Source of the DNA: Polydactylus sextarius
Lineage: Eukaryota; Chordata; Actinopteri; Polynemidae
Length of the DNA: 64,000 nt
Assembly: GCA_016801845.1 (NCBI GenBank)
Contig: CM028924.1
Location: 7,156,501 to 7,220,500 of the forward strand
Reading direction: 5' to 3'
The notes under the pieces are model-generated. The model worked only from the letters and a program-made list of their open reading frames with translations, had not been told where the DNA came from and ran no database searches. The position numbers and the translations under genes are program-made. Position 1 is the first letter of the stretch. Each line of letters starts with the position of its first letter. This document shows positions 41,040-50,915 of the stretch, piece by piece.

Positions 41040-41500
41040 GTTATGGCCATGTTATGTAATGTAAATGTAAATGTTATGTAAAGTCACAGTGACGTTTGAC
41101 CTTGGACCATTAAAATTGAGCTTGAGTGAAGGTTTTGGAAAAATCTGTAGTGATCCTCTGAAGTTTGTCTTGAGATATCACATTGAGGTAGACAACAATA
41201 TGTTTTAAGAGATCAGTGACTTTGGCCTTTAGCCACAAAAGATTATTGGCTTCATGCTGAGTCAAAGGGAATGTTTGTACTAGATGTCATGAAATACCCT
41301 CCGGACGTTCCTGATTTATTGTATTCAAAAGCATGTGAGATCTCAGTAACATTTGACCTTTAAAGTATCAAAATTTGGAAAAAAAAAAAAATTCCCTCAA
41401 AACATTCTTGAGATATCATGTTAATGAGACAGTCAGACAGACAGCTTGAAAACACAATGGCTCCTGCTCTGTCTGCTGGTGGTGTGGAGGTGTGAATAAA
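41040..41500 (+). repeat. Dispersed fish repeat with 'TTTGACCTT...ATCAAAAT' units
   Basis: Contains two diverged internal units: GTGACGTTTGACCTTGGACC near 41,090 and AACATTTGACCTTTAAAGTATC near 41,350. Each is followed by ATTCTTGAGATATCA-type sequence (near 41,172 and 41,404), and the right end is GACAGACAGCTTGAAAACAC. This arrangement (calcium-of-units 'CAGTGACCTTGACC...TTGAGATATC') is a frequent intergenic repeat in teleosts. Noncoding. The end segment is shared with 12,590-12,663. Confidence 0.55.
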
Positions 41501-43690
41501 TCAGCTTTTGTGTGGTGAATAGATCTATGAGTCTATATAGTTTGGTGCAGATCTAAATAGTAAACTGGAACCAGTGGAAGAAAATATATCCTCTGTATCT
41601 GTTTTGCCATTCCTGGTCCCTGAATCCCCTGCCTATTTTGCCTGCATCCTCTTGCCTCCTTTAAGTACTGTAATCTAGTCCTGATTGTGTGTTCTACCGC
41701 ATGACTATCACCCTTCCACAGTGCCTACATGTACCAGCCACCTGTTTTACCATCCTTGGAGAAGGAAGCCTCCTAACTGTCTGTCCAGGCAATAATTCAA
41801 CAGTGTCATTGAATCTGGGCTTAAGCACAGTCCTCTCTGCTGAGAGTTGCCAGTCAACCTCCTCTGCTAACCAGTGTTGCTCACAAACACCAGGTACCAC
41901 TGACAAAGTCATCAATCCCATGGCAGTAAAACTCAACAGTCCACATCTTAAAGATCAAGCCACGAGAGCTCCCTGATTCCTGTCACTCTACCTCCTGTGT
42001 CCAACGCATCATTAGTTGAGGAGGAGCACTATATGGCCTGGTCCAGGTCCAGAGGTGAGATCCTAGATGGCACATCCTGGACATATCATCAAGAAGATTC
42101 ATGAGAGGCATCCTGACCAGCCATGTGGTCTTCAGCGGTCTGTGATGCTCTGATGCTTTTCTGACTGCTTCCTCCCATTTGACGTGCAGGTCTTTGGGAT
42201 GTTGAGAGTTGTGCTTGAGGCAGGGGAGGCTCTGTCATGATGCACCATCTCTGTCACCTGCTGTTGTGGAAACTTCCATAAATCCCACCCCTGCATCACG
42301 ATTCCCTCACCCAATGCAACTCAGCCATTCAGACTCTCTCACCTTCTGTCCTCTCCACCAGTCAGCTACATCCACGTCATCATTCACTCATGACCTAGAC
42401 CACTTCCTCACACAGATACTACAAAACTTCCCAGTGTTTATTTTCAAATTCATCTCACCATAGCGAATCTGACCACCTTTCTTCCAGCCTGATTGCTTTG
42501 ACGGTAAGTGACTCTGCTTTCTGTCCGTATTAACAATTACCATTTCTCCATTTACTGAATCGGTGGCTACCTGGCATCTCGTTGCTTCTCTTCATCATAC
42601 TTCATCCTGCAATTTCCATTTCCTGGATCTTCTTCTGCCTGTGATGAACCTTCTGTCTGTCTACTCACTCTACTGTACATTACAATCAAAGACTGTAATA
42701 CAAATTGGTATCAAGCCCACTGCCATCTCTCACTTGCTTCCTATTATTGCTGTCAACAACATCTTTCTTCTCACCTGTGGTCCCTGTGCCACATTTGGGT
42801 CCTGCCACTAACCGTATCAGTATCATTGGCATTATCATTATTTATTGTGAGTTCCTTTAAGGTCTGCCTTTAGTGATATTTACATATGTTTATTAAAAAT
42901 TAGACAATAATAACAGTGGTTGCATCTTGTCGGAAATGAATTTAAGTAATTATGTAGAGAGTGAATGAATAAAGCTGGCCTTGTGGACAAAAGAAGTCCT
43001 GATACACTTCATGTCTACTATGTATAAATTTTTATCAGACGATCTGCTTATTCCTTTGATATAGAATGAGACCAACAGAAATGGGGTGGATAGCTCCCAT
43101 CTGCTGTTTTGTTTTCCTGATCTTTTATCTCTCAGCTCCTAGTCCACCACTCCCATTTTTTTTTCCATACATAGTGATGCAGACAATGCAGGCCCAGTAG
43201 ACTGACTACAGCTAAGACCCCACCTCATTTGATTTCTCAGGGTGTCCTGAGAGCTGTCGTGTTCACATTAAACATCAACATGGCTGACTTAACTTCCCAA
43301 AGCCTCATTAGTTCAGTGACCTTAGTGTTTTCCACATAAACTGACAAAAAAAAATTTCAATAAAATCTGCCCCTTGACCTCTAGCAATGCTGAGTTCAGG
43401 TTATACCTGAGGTTGTATAACCGGTGATCTCACCTGAAGCAGGTAAATGTCTCTGCTGATCCAGCAGACAGACTGTTCAGGTCCACATCAAGCTGTGAAC
43501 AAGCAGAGCTGTCAAACTTCTAAAGATTCTTGACTGGTATGTTTTTCTCCTTTTCTGTTTCTTTAGATTTTCTAAGCAAAACTGGAAAATATTTAGGAAA
43601 ATATTTACTAAATATTACTTCCAGCTTCCACAAAATTAGCTGTTCAACACACAGTTTTGAATATGAGAAACTACAAAACAGCTCCTGATG
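41500..43690. other. Intergenic stretch between snx19 and il4i1
   Basis: No recognisable gene. Pyrimidine-rich text near 41,600-42,480 has open frames of up to 95 codons (41,689-41,976) but no known domain; it may be degraded transposon sequence. A possible noncoding exon end (CTTGACTG, donor GTATGTTTTT) sits near 43,540 and could be an alternative il4i1 start. Confidence 0.4.
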
Positions 43691-43694
43691 TCAG

Positions 43695-43761
43695 GAAAAT
43701 GAAACTGCTCTTTTTTACTCTCTTTGTCTTGACCCTTTCACTTTCATTTACTGCTATAAAA
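43695..43761 (+). promoter_or_regulatory. il4i1: il4i1 promoter: two ISRE cores plus TATA box
   Basis: GAAAATGAAACT at 43695-43706 is a perfect GAAANNGAAA(CT) interferon-stimulated response element. A second core on the minus strand, GAAAGTGAAA, occupies 43745-43736. TATAAAA follows at 43755-43761, about 45 bp upstream of the first exon end. The compact order ISRE-ISRE-TATA is what is expected of an IRF/STAT-driven immune gene. Function is inferred. Confidence 0.6.
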
Positions 43762-43803
43762 CCAATGGGAAACTGATTTTGTTGTTGTTGGAAACAGAGA
43801 GAG

Positions 43804-44499
43804 ATGGGTAAGTTGAGCTGCTTCATTCTTGCTTAGACTACAAATATTTGGAATAGAAATAGAACAGCTTTAAGTTAATTTTTTATAGCTCTGAATGTGC
43901 ACTTTCAGGTCAGATGTTAAAATGAATGAAGGTGGAGGAAATGAGTTACGCAGATGACTAGTAGAACCTCACTAATCTGATTTGTTCAGTGTGGTTGACT
44001 CTCGAGCCGGTGTGGGAAAATATTTCTAGAAGACTCGAGGAGCCACACAGTCCCTCATTAAAAATTTACGTCGTGAGCAATTTCACACATACCACACTTC
44101 CAGGTTTTCCAGGTTGCTCTCGTATGGAGGGACATGGTGTTTAAGGTTTAGCTTTATCAAGGGCTCGCTCATTTCTCCTCAGTCATGCGCAGGCTTACAA
44201 TGACTTATGAGACTTTACCTTTGTTACAGGTGAGTGAATGTAGCCCGAGGGACATTCATTCAAGTTGTAGATATTCACTTATACATGTGCATTATATTAA
44301 CTGCTCGTTTTACTAATATTATAACTTCTTCTTTGCGACCAGACCTTTTTGATCTGTTGAATATTAACCTTGTCGCATCTTTGTCTTTGGTAGGTTTCCT
44401 TTTCCTCTAATAGTGTCAGTATAAGCAGCAGAGGAAAGAAGTCCACACTGTGGAGCTCCATCTCCAAGATGATCCCTCACATGGCACTGTGTAAATTCT
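43804..44499 (+). other. il4i1: Upstream exons of il4i1 giving an in-frame N-terminal extension
   Basis: A TATA box at 43755-43761 is followed by a short exon ending ATGG at 43807 (donor GTAAGT). A second exon spans 44183-44229 (acceptor CTCCTCAG, donor GTGAGT), then exon 44394-44499. Spliced together they stay open: ATG 43804 or ATG 44185 would add roughly 40-42 residues before MIPHM. The added stretch is Ser-rich and polar and does not look like a signal peptide. It may be 5' UTR that happens to be open, or an alternative N-terminus. Splicing is inferred from consensus sites. Confidence 0.45.
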
Positions 44500-47400
44500 G
44501 TGAGTATTAAATTGAATATTTTATATTTTCATTCATCATTATTTTAATTCTATATGTTGGTGCTATATGGTGCTATTGCGATTTAATTATATGTAAGAAA
44601 TTATATGTTTCAAAACTGAGTTGGTAAAGAGACTGAAGTGCAGTTGTGACCACAACATTCTTATGTTATTTGTCTCAAAGAGAAGTGTGGTTGTGGTGGT
44701 GGATGTGAGATCAGCAGTGAAGAAATGAAACTTTGTTGAAAAGTTGCTGGTTGCTCTCTGAGTTAATTCAGACCCATCACTGCACAGTTAATCCCACCTT
44801 CTGTCTCGAGATCATTCTTCCACTGTTTTTGATACAAGCTTTGACATATTTCATTCAAACTTCAACATGTTCATTTAAATTAGGACATAAATGAAGTTTA
44901 AATTGTCAAAAAGACTGGTTTGAGAATACTACTCATCATACAAGTCCACATTCACACCGTGATATCTGTCTCCAAACAGTTCCTCTGGTCCTGGTTGGGG
45001 TTGTGGTTTTTGCTGTGAGTGGGATCATAGGAGACCCTCTGTTCGAGTGCCTCCAGGACACAGACTACAGCGAGCTCCTCGACATTGTGGATAAAGGTCT
45101 TCCAACCGCCAAGACACCTCGACATGTAGCAATTGTCGGAGGGGGCATCGCTGGATTGACTGCTGCAAAGTTTCTAGAAGATGCCGGCCACAAGGTAAAT
45201 TAACTTATACTCGAAGAGATATGATCAGTTAACAATGAGCCTGCAGCACAGCTCGTAAGGAGTTATGTGTGATTTAATGTGTTTGATTTGCTTATGCAGC
45301 ACACACCAGCTCTGATGTGCTCACTCACCAGACTTTGAAAATGAAATGTAAAAGCGCGTCCCCTGATGTCATGCGACGTATGACATATGGCCCCATTGAT
45401 GCTCCGCTTCATCAAGTGTGAAAACCTGTCCATGGTTCTGCCTCTGGAGACCGTTGACCATTTGACTGAATTTGAATAGCTAGTGTGAATGTGGAAGGAT
45501 GCAAATTAATGAACAAAACATTTGTCATATGATAGTAATAGTGATTGTAATATTAAGTGATCACAACTACATTTAACAAAACTGATACTCAGGTGGCAGT
45601 TAGCCATGATTTAGATGCAGTAATATGATGTCAAGAGCAAAAAACTGTCCAGAGATTAGACTCAACCAGGCCTCAGTTTCATTGTGACAGTGATAGAGGA
45701 AGCATTTTGTTCAACTCAAAACTGTTTGATGCTCTCTGCTGTTATATTCTTTAATATACTGATTGATGCACATGGAAATAAACTCCTCCAGTATTTGACA
45801 TCCATATGTTTAACATATCTAAGTGTATTTAATATAACTGTTGTGTCCCCGTGGACAACAAGGTGACCATCATAGAGGCAAGTAACCGTATTGGAGGACG
45901 TGTGGAGACCTTCAGGAACAGAAGAGAGGGCTGGTACGCAGAGGTGGGCGCCATGAGGATCCCCAGTTTTCATAAGTGAGTGTCATGGCAACAGCAAAAC
46001 AACGAGCTGAGCTGACTCAGTGTGCTGATGGATCGTTTCTGGAAATATTAACATCAGCTAGTAAGAGTCGTCCTTACTGAAAGCCAGCTGAGCTTTTTAC
46101 AATGAGTAATCACTTGAATGAAAGAAAAACTCCCATTTAACAGAAAAAAACCTCCAGTAGAACGAAACTCAGAGTGGGCAGGCATCTGATAACTCCATGA
46201 TAGTTTGTAACCATCAGTTCTAATAAACTGTTTATAATCTTTTTTTACCATATGAATTTAATAGCTGGTTAAAAAGACAGATTGGGATGTCCTGAAAAAA
46301 GATGTAAAAAAGTAAAAAACAAGTCAGTGTTTTTAACTGTTATAACTTTTAACAGTAATGCCATTTTTTTTTTTTTTTTTTTTTACAGTGGATATCTTTA
46401 TTATATATTAATAACAGGCTACTTGTGGGCATTTTTAGGTAAAAGATGGACTGTAGAAATTGTTCAAAATCAGTATTTTAATATTAACAGTAGATAGATG
46501 TGTAATCTTATGAATTTTAGTCAGATAAACCCACAGCTCACCATCAAACAATGGATCAAACAGGCAGTTCAAGCAGTTCAACATCCACATCTCTGTTACA
46601 CATATAAGATATTAATATACATTATGACCTCCGCAGGATTCTGCTTTCTTTTGCCGCCAAACTACAACTTTCCCTAAATCACTTCATCCAAGATGACATC
46701 AACACATATTATTTGGTGAATGGTCTGCTTCAGAAAACCTACACTGTGGAAAACAACCCCAGCGTGCTCAACTACAGCTTGAATGAAAGTGAGAGGGGGA
46801 AGTCAGCAGCTCAGCTCTTCAGTCAGGCGCTGTGGAAGGTTTGCGTATGTTCCTAAGGAGTATCAGTATTGTGTTTGTACACTACGTAACACATGATAGT
46901 ATTGTAATCTGTCACAGGTGAGAGAGGACCTTAAGATGACAGGCTGCAGTGCCATGTTGGATAAATATGATTCTTACACAGTGAAGGTACATGTTTATTA
47001 AATTTGACCTCCTGTTATCAGATTGCACCGGTGTGTTGAATGTGAATGAAAAAAAAAAAAAAAGCATTACCTGATTAACATTTTTCACGTGACTGCCGAC
47101 AGGAATATCTGGTGAAGGAGGCAAACCTGAGTCGAGGGGCGTTGAGGATGATCGGTGACATCCTGAATGAAAACAGCCTCTTTTACACATCACTGATAGA
47201 GATGTTGTACATACAGTCAGACATCAATGACAACACAGAGTAAGAAATAATAATTCAATTCTTCAACATTTGATTCACCAGTGGTTACTTTTCTCTGGAG
47301 GTAGAAATAATCTGATTGGTTGAGCTTATACAGTAAACTTACTCACAGTTATTGAGAGGTTAATAATTTGGATAAAACTCTTAAGTAGGTGTAAAGGTGT

Positions 47401-48352
47401 AAGAGGGCAGCTCTCTTTCATCCAACCTGTAGCTATAACTCTTGAGTTCTCAAATACATTTCAATCAAATCAGCTCCAATTTGACCAGCAACAACTGGTT
47501 ATATATCATGTTTCATTAACGGAATGTCATTAATAAAACTGTGTATTATGATTACATGGTTTTTATAGTTGTTTCTTGTATGTCCAGGTACTTCGAAGTG
47601 ACAGACGGTTTTGAACACCTCCCCAGAGCTTTCTACCAGCTGTTAAACGCCACCATCCTTCTGAGCTCCAAGGTCAAGCTGATCAACCAAACAAGCAGCA
47701 ACAGTGTGACCATAACGTACCAGGACTGGCGTAATGCAGGCTCCCTGACAAACCTTACAGCAGATTACGTCCTGGTTACAGCCACGGCAAAGGCCACCTT
47801 GTTCATTGACTTCTTGCCCCCTCTCTCTGGGAACAAGATGGAGGCCTTGCGCTCTGTTCATTACGCCAGCTCCACCAAGGTGGTTCTCAGCTTCAAGGAG
47901 CGTTTCTGGGAGAAAGAGGGCATCAGAGGAGGCAAGAGCATCACTGACCGGCCGTCTCGCTTCATCTACTACCCCAGCCACAGCTTCCCTGGTACAGCAG
48001 CCGGGGCGCTCTTAGCCTCATACACCTGCTCCGACGACTCCACCCTCTTCCAGGGGTTGAGCGAAGATGAGCTGATGGCTGTGGTCCTGGAGGATTTAAT
48101 CAAGATCCACGGGGAGGCCATCAGGAATCTGTGGACAGGGGGATGGTGAAGAAGTGGGGTCTGGATCCATACAGTCTGGGAGCCTTCGCCCTGTTCACAC
48201 CATACCAGGGACACTACGCAACAGAACTGTTCCAGAGCGAGGGGCGGGTACACTTCGCAGGAGAACACACGGCTCTGCCACATGGATGGATTGAAACTGC
48301 CATGAAGTCTGCGCTGAGAGCAGCTAAAAACATCAACAACCTCGCACTGTAG
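43804..48352 (+). CDS. il4i1: L-amino-acid oxidase (IL4I1/LAAO family), last exon frameshifted
   Basis: Secreted-type FAD oxidase that deaminates L-amino acids, releasing hydrogen peroxide and ammonia; fish members are antibacterial and immune-related. Exons: 43804-43807 and 44183-44229 (see separate entry), 44394-44499, 44980-45194, 45863-45975, 46637-46838, 46918-46986, 47103-47239 and 47588-48352. The usual start is probably ATG 44469, beginning MIPHMALCKFF, with a signal-peptide-like hydrophobic stretch continuing into the next exon. Then come the FAD Rossmann motif VGGGIAGLTAA, IEASNRIGGRVETF and the substrate-side VGAMRIPSFH. The last exon reads in frame to a TGA at 48147-48149. The expected C-terminus (VKKWGLDPYSLGAF, FAGEHTALPHGWIE) continues in another frame to TAG 48350-48352. 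One base appears to be missing in the G run 48138-48142. Read as is, the product would be about 442 aa instead of about 510 and lack the final FAD/substrate segment. It may be a real null allele or an assembly error. Confidence 0.9.
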
Positions 48353-49831
48353 TTCGATTTGTATCAAATGTCCTTTTCTTTCTTCCCTTTCTTTGGTTTA
48401 GCAGTATATTTTTGTGACATATTTATTGATTTAAGTACATACCGACTGATCAGTTTTAAAAGGCCCCAGGTGATATTTTGATCAGATTCACTGCAGATTA
48501 ACATTAAATGTAGATTTACAACGTGTCCCAGTGAATGAAAGCAGTGTTTTTACTGAGGTTAGGTGACATTCAACAGGATAAGTCACAATTTTCTGCCATA
48601 ATAAAACTCCAAATAACACAGAGTTGAAGGTGAAAGTGACTGAATGATTTTTATGAGCCTGGGGTTGTGTACACAAATTGCTTGGTTTGTTCAACCAACA
48701 CTCAACACACAAAATTTCAAAATGTACAAATTACTCAGTTTACTCTTATTTAAGAGCATTCAGCATTTACATCTGAAAAGCTGAAATCAGACGCTTTACT
48801 CATACTGGGACATGGAAGGACATGTTTCATTTCACCTACTTTATATCCCAGACACTAAAAATTCATTTTTGATTAAACAAGAAATAAACTATTAAGTAAT
48901 TATATAGATATCTTTTAAAAACACAGGTGATGTGACAGAACCTCCATCAGAAACTACAGAAGACGTTTAGGGCCACAGGTCACGATTCCTACTTGTGATC
49001 CTACAGCAAATCCACCAACCCCGTGTTCACAAAAGACCAGTGCTCTGAAAACATCTGTGGAAGAAAATATTGTAAATGGTAAAGTGCCTTAAAATGAAGT
49101 ATATAATAATAGCATCTTTTACCTTGTGTGTCATTGTCTCTTCTGTCATCATAATCAAAAACATCATGGTCAGCCATGTTTATTTTTTTGTGGTTTGGTT
49201 AAGAGAAGTTGAAGTTAAACACAGGAAATTTCCACTTTGGGAAATTCTCAACTTCTGAGTCTTTGTCTGGAAGCAACATGAGAACACGTCATAACTGTGA
49301 TTATTGTAAATATCTCAAATCCAAGGGTTCACTTTAAAAATGTGGATGTTTAATAGATGTGTTTAAAGAAAAAAACAATTATAATGTTGAATATTTGTCA
49401 CATAATATCACCATTTAATACAGAAAACCAGGTCATTCCCAAATGGTTCATGTACTTGTTCTTGCCTCATTATTTGGCAACATTATATTAAGTAATAAGG
49501 TAATGTAATAAGGTAAGCCTTATGAAAACAAACATATGCTGTTGTCATTTTCTAAAATTACTCTCACTTCACCAATACATGATGTTTTCCACTGGAAACA
49601 AAACAAAACAAAAATCCAAGCTGCGCTCTGCTCTGTCTTCACACAGCGCTGAGTGAGCACTATGGCTTCTCAGTTAAAATAATCCAGGTACAACTGTGCA
49701 GAATTTCCAACAATGAACTCCTCAAGCACCATCAGCTCAAGGCATAAACACTAAGTAATATCAGAGAACCGTGTTCTCTTCACATCAACATGTTTGTGGA
49801 GTAGAAAACACAGTCTTAAAGTCCATTGTTA
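48353..49831. other. Intergenic region between convergent il4i1 and timm8b
   Basis: About 1.5 kb of AT-rich sequence between the two stop codons. It should hold both 3' UTRs. An il4i1-side AATAAA is at 48600-48605; a timm8b-side signal (TTTATT on plus) is at 49179-49184. No other gene is seen. Confidence 0.5.
48600..48605 (+). terminator. Polyadenylation signal, il4i1
   Basis: AATAAA about 250 nt after the expected il4i1 stop codon. No earlier canonical signal was seen on this strand. Confidence 0.45.
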
Positions 49832-50512
49832 TCAATGGGCGCCCTTCTGCACCATCTGAGTGAAACGGTTGGTTATGGTTAAGGTAGTGTCGATGAATCG
49901 CTCCACACAGCTCACCAGGCACGTCTCTGTCCGGTAGTCCAGCTTCGAGCCTGGACTGTCCACACACTTGTCCCAGCAGATGTCAGTGAAACTGTGCACC
50001 TGCAAATCAAATCAAAATGGAGGTCATCAATAGGTGATTTCTGAAATTCTGGGATTGATAAGTCACATAGGTGGACTTATGGGTAACTGAATTGCCAAAG
50101 GCTGTCTCTAAATAATAATAGTAGCAGTAGTGATAAGGTGACACAATAATCACAGCCAGTTCCTTCTACATTGTGTAACACTCATTGCTATTTAACCATC
50201 CTCTATAAAAGAGGGGTGGTTATAAAAATAATTACTTATAAATACTTGATCAGTACAGTCTAGCTGTCAATCACCTCACTGTTAGCATGCTATTAACTGT
50301 ATACATGCTAGCACCGTATGATTAGCATGCTAACACTGTATGCAGGGTAGCACCGTATAGTTAGCATGCTAATTCTTGACACATGTTTTACGTATGGTTT
50401 GCATGCTAACCTGGGCCTGGAACTGCGCTTTCTGCTGTTCGATAGCGATCATACGCTGAAGCTCCGAGGCCTCCGCCTTCTCCGACGAACTGAGACTATC
50501 AAAACTGTCCAT
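49832..50512 (-). CDS. timm8b: TIMM8B, small Tim chaperone of the mitochondrial intermembrane space
   Basis: Two exons: 50512-50411 (34 codons, ending AQFQAQ, donor GTTAGC) and 49999-49832 (55 codons plus TGA), giving 89 aa, close to the family norm of about 83-98. The protein has the twin CX3C signature: CWDKC and CLVSC separated by 14 residues. This forms the two disulfides of small Tim proteins, which escort hydrophobic precursors through the intermembrane space. ELQRMIAIEQQKAQF precedes the first motif and RFIDTTLTITNRFTQMVQKG follows the second, both typical of TIMM8B. Start M at 50512 is chosen because the family begins just before the ELQR helix; an in-frame ATG at 50617 would add about 35 residues with no family counterpart. 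It lies head-to-head with sdhd across 403 bp. Confidence 0.96.
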
Positions 50513-50915
50513 GGTATTGATAAGTCTGGTCTTCACAGGTCGCTGTGTGTTCACCTGAAGCCGGCTGGAGCGTGGTGCGTTCTGTGCTCGGGTCACCTTC
50601 GATGACGTATGACGCAAGAAGTGACGCTCACAAAGATATTTTGTGTTGAAAAGTTGACTCGCTCACGATTTTACGAAGTGTACACGTTTTTTTTTTTTTT
50701 TTTTTTTGTCGCATTTTGGGCATGTTGAGCTGCTAAAACATTTATAATCTTATTAACATCGTCACCGCAGTTTAGTTTTAACTAGTCTTCTATTTAATTT
50801 CACCTCCCGTGTAAACCCACCCCGAACGGTGGCGCTGTTTCCTCTCGAATATAAAATATCTTTGTGCGCGCGAACTACTTCCGGTCACGGTGGTGTCCTT
50901 GGTAAGAAGATCGTA
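50513..50915. promoter_or_regulatory. Divergent timm8b/sdhd promoter
   Basis: Only 403 bp separate the two start codons. Visible motifs are a CRE-like TGACGTA at 50603-50609 near timm8b, TGCGCGCG (NRF1-like) near 50,865, an ETS/NRF2-type ACTTCCGG near 50,877-50,884, and a YY1-like AATGGCGGC overlapping the sdhd start. ETS/NRF1/YY1 elements are common in nuclear genes for respiratory proteins. A T run of about 18 lies at 50,690-50,707. TATA-less except for an AT-rich ATATAAAAT near 50,850. Confidence 0.7.

Noticed and set aside
41689..41976. 95-codon plus-strand frame between snx19 and il4i1
   Set aside because: Cys/Ser/Thr-rich with no known motif, and the opposite strand is also open; probably degraded repeat sequence.
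47643..48015. Frames on both strands inside the last il4i1 exon
   Set aside because: Shadows of a GC-rich real exon; the oxidase frame carries all conserved motifs.
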